Below, in pieces: positions 1 to 6,134 of a stretch of 13,622 nucleotides of DNA (within the stretch, counting starts at the first letter, position 1; each line of letters opens with the position of its first letter). The notes under the pieces were generated by a model. It did no database searches. It worked only from the letters and a program-made list of their open reading frames with translations, and had not been told where the DNA came from. Source of the stretch: Spirosomataceae bacterium. GTDB lineage: Bacteria > Bacteroidota > Bacteroidia > Cytophagales > Spirosomataceae. Location of the stretch: positions 1-13,622 of the forward strand of contig JALOLW010000088.1 of the NCBI GenBank assembly GCA_025455795.1, given 5' to 3'. Made by a program: the position numbers and the translations under genes.

Positions 1-2
1 TG

Positions 3-449
3 CACCATGCCATTTTGGGCGGTTTTGAGTTTAGTTTCCAAAAAAACCAAGTTGTCGGCAAAAGAAGTGAGGTCGAGGGCTTCGTCGGCGTCGGAGAGCA
101 ACACCCAAGTAGTGTCGGGGTATTTGGAGAGGATGTAGTTTTGCGCGAGGGAGCGTTGGCGCCGCTCAGAGTCCATGCCCTGGGTATCAATGTCCTTTCT
201 GTTGTAGTCAATCGGCGGGTGCTTCATACTGGCCGAAATGACGTGGATTCGGTCTCGAAAAGGGGCAAAACGCTCGTCACCGTCAAGTACTTGTTGGGCA
301 AACACGCCCTTGTATTCTCCTTGAAAAGTATATTCGTTTTCAACAATAATCCATTCCGTGATAAAATCGCCGCCCAGTATCAATTTGATAAGCAGGGATT
401 CTTTTTCGTGCGGTTCACTAAACAGAAACGTATCTATGATGGTGGTCAT
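3..449 (-). CDS. GT17-like glycosyltransferase, N-terminal part (runs off left edge)
   Basis: Only the first 149 codons are in the window; the 3' end lies beyond position 1. The protein begins MTTIIDTFLFSEPHEKE, followed by LLIKLILGG and WIIVENEYTFQGEYKG. This resembles glycosyltransferase family 17 (the MGAT3-like N-acetylglucosaminyltransferase family), which opens with a DTFLFNNE-type motif and a VIVEA..TFTG-type strand. An ERRQRS stretch at residues 95-100 and SDADEALD at 119-126 fit the ER-x-QR and DxD-type acidic metal/nucleotide-sugar motifs of that fold. No signal peptide is seen, so a cytosolic enzyme adding sugars to an envelope glycan is likely; donor and acceptor are unknown. The ATG shares a 4-bp ATGA overlap with the stop of the upstream KdsC-type gene, indicating translational coupling at the end of the operon. 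Family assignment is from remembered motifs, not alignment. Confidence 0.72.
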   Translation of the reverse strand, partial: MTTIIDTFLFSEPHEKESLLIKLILGGDFITEWIIVENEYTFQGEYKGVFAQQVLDGDERFAPFRDRIHVISASMKHPPIDYNRKDIDTQGMDSERRQRSLAQNYILSKYPDTTWVLLSDADEALDLTSFADNLVFLETKLKTAQNGMV

Positions 450-934
450 ATCTTAGGGGGCAAGGGATTTAAAATCATTTCCACGAATTCTCTCACGGCG
501 CCTTCACCGCCGCGTTTTTCGAGCCAAATGATGTTTTCGATATTTTTGACGGCTGTCACGGCATTGGCAGGGCAGGCCGCTACGCCTACGGCTTGGAGTA
601 GTTCGAGGCAATTGATGTCGTCGCCGATGTAGGCTACTTCTTGGAGACTGATGCCGAGGCGAGTACAAATCTCGCGCGCTGCGGCGAGTTTGCCGCCATT
701 GCGGTGGCCTTGGTAAAGAAAATCTGCTTTGATTTTGGCAGCGCGACGGGCCACGATTTGGGTATTTTCGGAGGTGATGATGCCCGTTTTGATGCCAGCG
801 TTTCGCAACAACTCAAACGCCATGCCATCGTGGGTATGAAAACGCTTGAACTCGTCGCCGTTTTCGGTATAGTACATGCTACCGTCGGTCAAAACGCCAT
901 CTACGTCGGTCAGAAAGAGTTTGATGTTAGTCAT
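446..934 (-). CDS. kdsC: KdsC-type HAD phosphatase (probable KDO-8-phosphate phosphatase)
   Basis: A 162-residue cytosolic HAD phosphatase without a cap domain, the usual size for KdsC. The nucleophile motif DVDGVLTDG is at residues 10-18 (D10 nucleophile, D12 acid/base), IITSE at 52-56 is motif II, K82 is the motif III lysine and GDD at 104-106 holds the metal-binding aspartates. KdsC removes phosphate from 3-deoxy-D-manno-octulosonate 8-phosphate in lipopolysaccharide core synthesis. The residue after GDDIN is Cys109, where many KdsC proteins have Asp, so substrate preference could differ; a related sugar-phosphate phosphatase such as those linked to NeuA-type pathways is the alternative. 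The start overlaps the coaE end by 8 bp, and the stop overlaps the glycosyltransferase start by 4 bp. The next gene being a glycosyltransferase supports a glycan role. Confidence 0.82.
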   Translation of the reverse strand: MTNIKLFLTDVDGVLTDGSMYYTENGDEFKRFHTHDGMAFELLRNAGIKTGIITSENTQIVARRAAKIKADFLYQGHRNGGKLAAAREICTRLGISLQEVAYIGDDINCLELLQAVGVAACPANAVTAVKNIENIIWLEKRGGEGAVREFVEMILNPLPPKI

Positions 935-1523
935 TTGTTAAAAAAAGCTGGTGCAACTGCCACACTTGCGGAATCAGTAGTTGGGTTTCGTCGTTATAAA
1001 CCACAAAATCGGCGATTTTGAGTCGCTCATCGTCGGGCATTTGCCGGGCCGTGATGTCTTTGATTTCGGTTTCGGTACGGTGGGGGTCGCGTTGCTTGGT
1101 ACGGGAGACACGCAGGGCTACGGGTGCCTGAACGAGTATGACCTTATCCAATCCGTTGTTGGCCTCCGCTTTGGCCATGATAGCTGCTTCTTTGATGAGA
1201 TAGGGAGCGTTTTGGTGGGTTTGAATCCACTGTTGGGTGTCTTGGCGTACCCGTGGGTGTACGAGCGCGTTGAGTTGTTGAAGCAAAGCAGGCTGGTGAA
1301 ATACTTGGCTTGCTACCCAAGCACGATTATAGATGCCATTTTCTTGGTAGGCATTGCTGCCCAACAAACCCAACACGGCAGTTTTGAGCACAGTATCGTG
1401 GTTGAGAAGCCACTTAGCGCGGTCGTCGGCTGAGTAGATGGGTATTCCCAAAGCCCCGAATATCTGACAAACCACACTTTTGCCAGCACCTATTCCACCC
1501 GTAACACCAATTTGGAGAGGCAT
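927..1523 (-). CDS. coaE: Dephospho-CoA kinase
   Basis: CoaE performs the last step of coenzyme A synthesis, phosphorylating the 3'-hydroxyl of the ribose in dephospho-CoA with ATP, in the cytosol. The 198-residue length is normal. The P-loop GGIGAGKS is at residues 9-16, followed by the YSADDRA motif at 30-36, whose first Asp (D33) is the expected catalytic residue. LVHPRVR at 87-93 and the KEAA stretch near 111-114 correspond to the substrate-binding/lid region, and R-x-R-type basic residues with ITARQMPDDER at 157-167 match the family C-terminal motif. The ATG at 1523 is 8 bp downstream of the YbbR-protein stop, and the 3' end overlaps kdsC by 8 bp, so it is translated from the operon mRNA. 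Placement behind yajC and ybbR is the common Bacteroidota order. Confidence 0.96.
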   Translation of the reverse strand: MPLQIGVTGGIGAGKSVVCQIFGALGIPIYSADDRAKWLLNHDTVLKTAVLGLLGSNAYQENGIYNRAWVASQVFHQPALLQQLNALVHPRVRQDTQQWIQTHQNAPYLIKEAAIMAKAEANNGLDKVILVQAPVALRVSRTKQRDPHRTETEIKDITARQMPDDERLKIADFVVYNDETQLLIPQVWQLHQLFLTND

Positions 1524-1531
1524 AGTCAGTA

Positions 1532-2236
1532 TTATTTTGCGGCCTTTGTGTCGGTTTTGCTGGGTACTTTTCGGAGGAGTTCGGCTACTTCAAAACTCAC
1601 AAATACTTTTTCGACACTGGGTTTGACCAACATAGACTGTGGGTACGGAATCCGCAGTTCTTCGTCGTAATTGCCTCGAATTTTTTTAGCAGGTACTTTG
1701 ACCCGAATCGTATCGGCGATGTCGTTGACCAACAGCGACGGCCCGTCAAAAGTCACAGTACGAGGCGTGAGATTGATAAGACTCGAAATCACGAAGTTAG
1801 GGGCCAAGTCTATGTCAGTGCTGTCGGCCATGAGTACGCAGGTTTTGATTTGGCGTTCGTCAAAATCAATCATGTTGGTATCGGCAGCCACGTTGCGGAT
1901 TTGGACATCGCGCACTTGCTGACTCATGACAGAAGACAACATTGACGCATCCAAAGTTCTTGTAACCAGTGGATTAGCAATCTCAAAAGCCACGGGTGCT
2001 ACCGTAAATGAGAGCGTTTTGCGGAGCAAAGCCCAGCCATTTCCAATGAGCGTGGCGGTCACGCTTTTGGGGAGGGGTGTAAGTGGCACATACACCGAGT
2101 CGTTGTAGGTGAGCTGAATAGGATAACGCACTTGGAGGGTATAGCCCTCTTTGTTGAGTTCGTTGAACAACCAAATCACCGCTGCGGCCAAAAGACTCAG
2201 CAACAGCACACGGGTACGCGAAGGATTGGAGCGCAT
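1532..2236 (-). CDS. YbbR/CdaR-like domain protein, single membrane anchor
   Basis: A 234-residue protein with a basic N-terminus and one membrane helix at about residues 8-24 (VLLLSLLAAAVIWLFNEL), then a soluble extracytoplasmic part. The recurring pattern of YPIQLTYND... VYVPLTPLPKSVTATLIGNG and LTPRTVTFDGPSLLVNDIADTIRVKVPAKKI resembles YbbR repeats, short beta domains found in CdaR, the Firmicutes partner of the cyclic-di-AMP synthase CdaA. No cdaA-like gene is visible here, so a c-di-AMP role is not shown; in Bacteroidota the gene is usually found between yajC and coaE as here. It starts 43 bp after yajC and ends 8 bp before coaE. The tail ends SKTDTKAAK, lysine-rich and probably disordered. 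Family call fairly good; function inferred only. Confidence 0.8.
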   Translation of the reverse strand: MRSNPSRTRVLLLSLLAAAVIWLFNELNKEGYTLQVRYPIQLTYNDSVYVPLTPLPKSVTATLIGNGWALLRKTLSFTVAPVAFEIANPLVTRTLDASMLSSVMSQQVRDVQIRNVAADTNMIDFDERQIKTCVLMADSTDIDLAPNFVISSLINLTPRTVTFDGPSLLVNDIADTIRVKVPAKKIRGNYDEELRIPYPQSMLVKPSVEKVFVSFEVAELLRKVPSKTDTKAAK

Positions 2237-2279
2237 GCTATACGTTTATCGTTTTTTAGTGAATCGTGAGAGAAACACG

Positions 2280-2588
2280 TTAAGCTGCGGCTGGCGTATC
2301 TGACTTGCGCGAAATCGCCGACTTGTCAAATTTGAGTTTGATGCCTTTTTCTACTTCTACCGTCACGGTAGATTCATAGACAGATACCACCGTGGCGTGT
2401 AGCCCTCCGATGGTCACTACTTCGTCGCCTTTTTTGAGGGCGGACAAAAACGCTTTTTGGTCTTTTTGTTTTTTCTGCTGAGGGCGAATCATGAAGAAAT
2501 AAAACACCCCAATGATTCCCGCCCACATCAATAACTGATAAATCATGGCGGATTGGCTTCCCTGTGCTTGTAATAAAATCGTTTGCAT
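2280..2588 (-). CDS. yajC: Preprotein translocase accessory subunit YajC
   Basis: YajC is a small inner-membrane protein that associates with the SecDF part of the Sec export machinery and is usually dispensable. The 102-residue product has a short N-terminus, a single membrane helix at about residues 17-34 and then the hallmark FFMIRPQQKKQKDQK (31-45). The cytosolic domain carries LKKGDEVVTIGGLHATVVSV, the conserved SH3-like YajC core, ending in an Ala-rich tail. It lies 32 bp after the DUF1573 lipoprotein gene and 43 bp before the ybbR gene. SecD/SecF are not in the window. The ATG at 2588 gives the standard family N-terminus, so the start is secure. Confidence 0.96.
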   Translation of the reverse strand: MQTILLQAQGSQSAMIYQLLMWAGIIGVFYFFMIRPQQKKQKDQKAFLSALKKGDEVVTIGGLHATVVSVYESTVTVEVEKGIKLKFDKSAISRKSDTPAAA

Positions 2589-2620
2589 TTTGTGTTAGGT
2601 TTTGAAAATTTGAATGTTTT

Positions 2621-3085
2621 TTACTTCCCATTGATTGTCGAGTCAGCTTTTGCAATTACATCGGCTTTGAACTGAATCTCATTGACGGCGGGATTGGTAT
2701 TGGCATAAATCATTACACTTTTAAACTGCGGCCCTTGTTTGCCACGGCTATTGAAGCGCACTTTGATAGTACCTTCTTCGCTGGGGCCAATAGGGTCGCG
2801 GGGCCACTCGGGGATAGTACAGCCACAAGAAGCCGTTACGTTGTTGATAATCAGCGGGAAATCGCCTTTGTTGGTAAAATGAAACAGCCGTTCTACTTGG
2901 TCGCCTTCCTTGAGTGTCCCGAAATCCACATTTTTGATGTCTTCTTTGAACACAATCTTGGGCAGCTTATCGTCCAAACTCCCCGTAGCCGACTGGTCTT
3001 GGTTGCTGCCACAACCCATCGTCAGGACTGCTACCAAGCCCATCAAAATATTGGCAACAAAAGTGGATACCCAAAAACCTTTCAT
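2621..3085 (-). CDS. DUF1573-domain lipoprotein
   Basis: A 154-residue exported protein. The N-terminus MKGFWVSTFVANILMGLVAVLTMGCGS is a signal sequence ending in a lipobox-like TMGC with Cys25 as the predicted lipidated residue; Met at -2 makes the lipobox slightly atypical. Residues 54-142 form a DUF1573 domain: DFGTLKEGDQVERLFHFTNKG, then the invariant-looking NNVTASCGCTIPEWP with Cys87/Cys89, and a TIKVRFNSRGKQGPQFKSVMIYANT strand pair. DUF1573 is an ASPM/MSP-like immunoglobulin-type beta sandwich of unknown function, very common in Bacteroidota. It probably sits on the periplasmic face of a membrane. Gaps of 47 bp upstream (to the YtxH-like gene) and 32 bp downstream (to yajC) suit cotranscription. 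The two close cysteines could bind metal or form a disulfide, but nothing here decides that. Confidence 0.88.
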   Translation of the reverse strand: MKGFWVSTFVANILMGLVAVLTMGCGSNQDQSATGSLDDKLPKIVFKEDIKNVDFGTLKEGDQVERLFHFTNKGDFPLIINNVTASCGCTIPEWPRDPIGPSEEGTIKVRFNSRGKQGPQFKSVMIYANTNPAVNEIQFKADVIAKADSTINGK

Positions 3086-3132
3086 GATTTTTTTTATTAA
3101 TGCTGTGAACTATTTAATTGCTAATTAACCAA

Positions 3133-3435
3133 TTACGCTGCTTGGCCTTTGATTTGGGCCATAAGGCGATCCACGTCTTCCAGGAGACGTTCGGCTTTTT
3201 CGCGGGCGTCGTTTACCACCTTTTGGCCTTCGGCTTTCGCAAAACTTTCGGGGAGGTCTTTGCCTTCTATGAGGTCGGAGATAAGCCCTTGGAGCTGCTC
3301 ACGGTATTTGGAAAGGCGATACGACAATTTATCACGGGTCACTTCGCCCTTGTCGGGCGCGTACAAAATACCGAGTACTGCGCCCGTGGCGGCACCTGCC
3401 AAAAATGCAATCAATGTTTTGGATGAACTACTCAT
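3133..3435 (-). CDS. YtxH-like small membrane protein
   Basis: A 100-residue protein with a glycine/alanine-rich membrane segment at about residues 8-26 (LIAFLAGAATGAVLGILYAP) directly followed by the DKGEVTRDKL motif. This LLAGAA.GA..G.L.AP..G...R pattern is typical of the YtxH family (stress-associated small proteins with a membrane helix and a helical tail). The remaining ~70 residues are highly charged and helical (ISDLIEGKDLPESFAKAEGQKVVNDAREKAERLLEDV), with spacing that could form a coiled coil or amphipathic helix like apolipoprotein-type proteins. The biochemical role is unknown. It lies between nusB and the DUF1573 gene; the 97-bp gap to nusB contains short tandem repeats, described separately. 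The start at 3435 puts the membrane helix at the usual place. Confidence 0.8.
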   Translation of the reverse strand: MSSSSKTLIAFLAGAATGAVLGILYAPDKGEVTRDKLSYRLSKYREQLQGLISDLIEGKDLPESFAKAEGQKVVNDAREKAERLLEDVDRLMAQIKGQAA

Positions 3436-3444
3436 GTCTTTGTG

Positions 3445-3510
3445 GTTATCTGTTAATGGTTATCGGAGTATTCGTTATCTGTTATCGGAGTATTTGTTAT
3501 CGGTGTATTC
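3445..3510. repeat. Imperfect 15-bp tandem repeats between nusB and the YtxH-like gene
   Basis: Plus-strand units are GTTATCGGAGTATTC at 3459-3473, GTTATCGGAGTATTT at 3481-3495 and GTTATCGGTGTATTC at 3496-3510. A 7-bp fragment GTTATCT sits between the first two (3474-3480) and another copy occurs at 3445-3451. The repeat fills most of the 97-bp intergenic gap. No open reading frame uses it. Function unknown; it would be transcribed as part of the operon mRNA in the minus orientation. Confidence 0.85.
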
Positions 3511-3532
3511 GTGAACTGCCTACTGCCCCTGC

Positions 3533-4702
3533 CTACTTATTGTCCAGCAAGCCTCGGCCGCTTTTACGGATTTTGCCCGATTGAGTCAGGCTGCGCGAGA
3601 GCGAGTCGAGGATTCCGTTCACAAATTTAGCACTTTTTGGGGTACTATATTCTTTGGCAAGTTCGAGGGCCTCGTTGATTGTTACTTTGACGGGGATGGC
3701 GGGAAACGACATCATCTCGGCCACGCCCATCTTAATCAGTAAATAATCCATTGCGGCCAAGCGGCTTGGGTCCCAATTTTTGAGGGGTTCGGCCACAATT
3801 TGCTCCAATTCATCGTTGCGGGCAACGGTCTGTGCAAAAAGCTCTTCCATAAAAAAGCGGTCTTCTTCCCAATCGTCGGTGAGGGGAGAAAGAACTACTC
3901 CCGATGGTTCGATGGCCGATTTGAGGGTTTTGTAGGCCATTTTGCGGGCCAAAGTCCCATTTTCGCTCCAATACAAATCCTTCAATTCAAAAAAAGCGAT
4001 GATTTCGTCGTGTTTAAGAATCACTTCTTTGAGGGCATACATGACCAAATCCAAGTCTTCGGCGGCGGAGTGATTTTTGCGCGATGCGTAGGCGCGGTAA
4101 GTTTCGTCGGTGCGAAACGTTTCGCGGAAGAGTTTACGTACCAAATTGTTGGTCTCATTGCTCCAACTCACACCTCGCCGAATCCACTCGTTTTGGAGGT
4201 CGGTACTTTCACGCAGGGCCTTCACGACGGTATTGGTGTCAAAGCCCGACACGCGCGGAAAAGGCATATCGGGGTCATCATACTGACGTTCACGCTCGGT
4301 TTTGGAAAAATCGGAGAGTTCGACAAAAATCTGCAGCATCAGTAAATAAGAGCCATAAATCGCTTCCACTTCGGGAGTGATTTGTTTTGCCGCGCGCTGA
4401 TGGTCTTTTTTGTACAAATCCTGAAAGTATTTCAAGGCGTTTTTGGCCGTTACAATGGCCTCTGTGGGAAGAGTATCATCGTGAGGAATTTCCCCTTTTC
4501 GGTAGTTTTCTTCCAGCAGCAGCGAGGAGAGTTTGCGCATCCCTTCGAGCCTGACGGGGTCTTGGGGGGTCATGGAGTTGAGATCTGGCTTGAAAGCATC
4601 AGTGATGAAGTCGAGCGCCAGCTCATAGTCGGCTTGGCGGGCGGCGTCAAGCGCATAGAGTGCCTGCAATACCTTGATTCGTAAATGTCTTCTACTTAAC
4701 AT
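3533..4702 (-). CDS. nusB: Transcription antitermination protein NusB, long form with insertion
   Basis: NusB binds boxA RNA with NusE/S10 and promotes rRNA antitermination. The N-terminus RRHLRIKVLQALYALD (residues 4-19) matches the first NusB helix (RRRARE-x-x-VQALY in E. coli), and residues ~283-372 match the rest: FFMEELFAQTVARNDEL, then WDPSRLAAMDYLLIKMGVAEM, then the diagnostic VKVTINEALELAKEYS and SAKFVNGILDSLS. E. coli NusB is about 139 residues; this one is 389, because some 230-250 residues lie between the first helix and the remainder. Long NusB proteins are usual in Bacteroidota. The insertion is charged, predicted helical and of unknown function. It heads the minus-strand operon; a perfect TACTTTTG box lies about 55 bp upstream. 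The ATG at 4702 is required to keep helix 1. Confidence 0.92.
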   Translation of the reverse strand: MLSRRHLRIKVLQALYALDAARQADYELALDFITDAFKPDLNSMTPQDPVRLEGMRKLSSLLLEENYRKGEIPHDDTLPTEAIVTAKNALKYFQDLYKKDHQRAAKQITPEVEAIYGSYLLMLQIFVELSDFSKTERERQYDDPDMPFPRVSGFDTNTVVKALRESTDLQNEWIRRGVSWSNETNNLVRKLFRETFRTDETYRAYASRKNHSAAEDLDLVMYALKEVILKHDEIIAFFELKDLYWSENGTLARKMAYKTLKSAIEPSGVVLSPLTDDWEEDRFFMEELFAQTVARNDELEQIVAEPLKNWDPSRLAAMDYLLIKMGVAEMMSFPAIPVKVTINEALELAKEYSTPKSAKFVNGILDSLSRSLTQSGKIRKSGRGLLDNK

Positions 4703-4756
4703 TCAAGCGGGGAAGTTTAGCTGCAAGGAAAAGAACTTGCTTTCGATTTTTCGGGG

Positions 4757-4764
4757 CAAAAGTA
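4757..4764 (-). promoter_or_regulatory. Candidate promoter -7 box for the nusB operon
   Basis: On the minus strand this reads TACTTTTG, an exact match to the Bacteroidota -7 consensus TAnnTTTG. Transcription would start near 4750, giving a leader of about 48 nt before the nusB ATG. The -33 region 19-21 bp upstream has no clear TTTG, so this is a half-match only. Confidence 0.5.
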
Positions 4765-4795
4765 CGCAATAAAATCCATAATACCGTGGTGATAA

Positions 4796-4827
4796 TTTGG
4801 AAGATTCGATAAAAGGCGGTATCTTTA
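4796..4827 (+). promoter_or_regulatory. recA: Candidate recA promoter (TTTG / TATCTTTA)
   Basis: TTTG at 4796-4799 is separated by 20 bp from TATCTTTA at 4820-4827, seven of eight positions of the Bacteroidota -7 consensus TAnnTTTG. The predicted start near 4833 leaves a leader of about 90 nt before the recA ATG. I see no CTGT-N8-ACAG LexA box of the proteobacterial type in 4703-4922; a Bacteroidota-type LexA site cannot be excluded by eye. Confidence 0.5.
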
Positions 4828-4922
4828 CGATGAAAGAAAAGGCTTTTTTAAGCATTACTTTTCTTGAATCAAATATCTCATAATCAATTACTTACAAACC
4901 GTGCGTAGCACACTTAAACACA

Positions 4923-5981
4923 ATGGCAGAGAACAAAGAACAAAAGTTAAAAGCCCTACAAACTACCATCGAAAAATTGGACAAAGCCTTCGGGAAAGGC
5001 ACGGTAATGCGTCTGAGTGACAGCAAAGTAATGGACGTCGAAGTGGTCTCTACGGGGTCGCTTGGGTTGGATTTGGCCCTCGGCATTGGGGGAGTTCCAA
5101 AAGGACGTGTCGTAGAAGTCTATGGCCCAGAATCATCGGGTAAAACCACCCTCACGATGCACTGCATCGCCGAAGCCCAAAAAGCAGGTGGATTGGCCGC
5201 CTTCATTGACGCCGAACACGCCTTCGACCGCGTATATGCCCAAAAACTCGGCATTGACACCCAAAATCTGCTTATCTCGCAGCCCGACAACGGCGAACAA
5301 GCCCTTGAAATCGCCGAACATCTCATCGCTTCGGGTGCCATAGACATCATCGTGATTGACTCCGTGGCAGCACTCGTACCCAAAGCCGAACTCGAAGGCG
5401 AAATGGGCGAAAGCAAAATGGGCTTGCAGGCGCGTCTTATGTCGCAAGCACTTCGCAAGCTCACGGGGGTTATCAACAAAACCAACTGCTGCTGTATTTT
5501 CATCAACCAATTGCGCGAGAAAATCGGCGTTATGTTTGGCAACCCTGAAACAACTACGGGTGGTAATGCCCTCAAATATTATTGTTCGGTGCGTTTGGAT
5601 ATTCGCCGAGTGGGTCAAATCAAAGAAAGTGCCGACAACATCACGGGCAACCGTACCCGCGTGAAAGTGGTCAAAAACAAACTCGCGCCACCGTTCAAAG
5701 TCGTCGAATTTGACATCATGTACGGTGAAGGTATCTCCAAAGTGGGCGAAATCCTTGACTTGGCTACCGAGCTCGAAATCGTTAAAAAGTCAGGCTCTTG
5801 GTTTAGCTACGGAGGCAATCGCCTCGGTCAAGGCCGCGATGCCGTCAAAGATTTACTCAAAGACAATCCCGAATTGGCCGAAGAACTCGAAGCCAAAATT
5901 CGGGCGCACGTTGCCACTGATGATAACGCACTCCTCGATACCAAAGAACCAAATGTTGAAGATGCTGGCTCACCCGAATAG
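4923..5981 (+). CDS. recA: Recombinase RecA
   Basis: RecA coats single-stranded DNA, drives homologous pairing and strand exchange, and as a filament triggers LexA-type cleavage. The 352-residue protein is full length. It has the N-terminal helix [24 protein letters not shown], Walker [10 protein letters not shown] at 68-76, FIDAEHA with catalytic-type Glu98, Walker B IIVIDS at 142-147, loop L1 around [24 protein letters not shown], and the DNA-binding loop L2 region [21 protein letters not shown] (195-215). The C-terminal domain carries [24 protein letters not shown], and the tail is acidic ([15 protein letters not shown]), as expected. It is divergent from nusB and monocistronic by appearance, with 153 bp before the next gene. 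The ATG at 4923 follows the A-rich leader AAACACA, usual for this phylum. Confidence 0.99.
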   Translation: MAENKEQKLKALQTTIEKLDKAFGKGTVMRLSDSKVMDVEVVSTGSLGLDLALGIGGVPKGRVVEVYGPESSGKTTLTMHCIAEAQKAGGLAAFIDAEHAFDRVYAQKLGIDTQNLLISQPDNGEQALEIAEHLIASGAIDIIVIDSVAALVPKAELEGEMGESKMGLQARLMSQALRKLTGVINKTNCCCIFINQLREKIGVMFGNPETTTGGNALKYYCSVRLDIRRVGQIKESADNITGNRTRVKVVKNKLAPPFKVVEFDIMYGEGISKVGEILDLATELEIVKKSGSWFSYGGNRLGQGRDAVKDLLKDNPELAEELEAKIRAHVATDDNALLDTKEPNVEDAGSPE

Positions 5982-6085
5982 TGAAGTGGTTCGTGTATTC
6001 ATTGCTTACAATTATCAAGAAGGAAAGCCACAACACAGGATTTATTGAGAGAGCAAAAAATCTCGAAAATACAGTAAAAAGGAAG

Positions 6086-6093
6086 TAAATTTG
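6086..6093 (+). promoter_or_regulatory. Candidate promoter -7 box for the PA14 protein gene
   Basis: TAAATTTG matches TAnnTTTG exactly and lies 41 bp before the ATG at 6135, so the leader would be about 36 nt. No convincing -33 TTTG is present 19-21 bp upstream. The remaining 5982-6085 region after recA shows no strong terminator hairpin and no gene. Confidence 0.42.
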
Positions 6094-6134
6094 GGTTTTT
6101 ATGCTAACTGAAAATCTGAAATGTTCCTTTCCAA

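Noticed and set aside
15..632. Plus-strand open frame of 205 codons at the left edge
   Set aside because: It spans two minus-strand genes joined by an ATGA overlap, both with clear family motifs; the plus frame has none.
3445..3510. CRISPR or attachment site in the nusB-YtxH gap
   Set aside because: Units of 15 bp are adjacent or separated by a 7-bp fragment of themselves, with no spacers, integrase or tRNA nearby.
4703..4922. LexA (SOS) box upstream of recA
   Set aside because: No CTGT-N8-ACAG or GAAC-N4-GTTC type site is visible; the phylum's own LexA motif may differ, so this is not proof of absence.
5120..5618. Overlapping minus-strand open frames inside recA
   Set aside because: recA is certain, and the antisense frames have no family resemblance.
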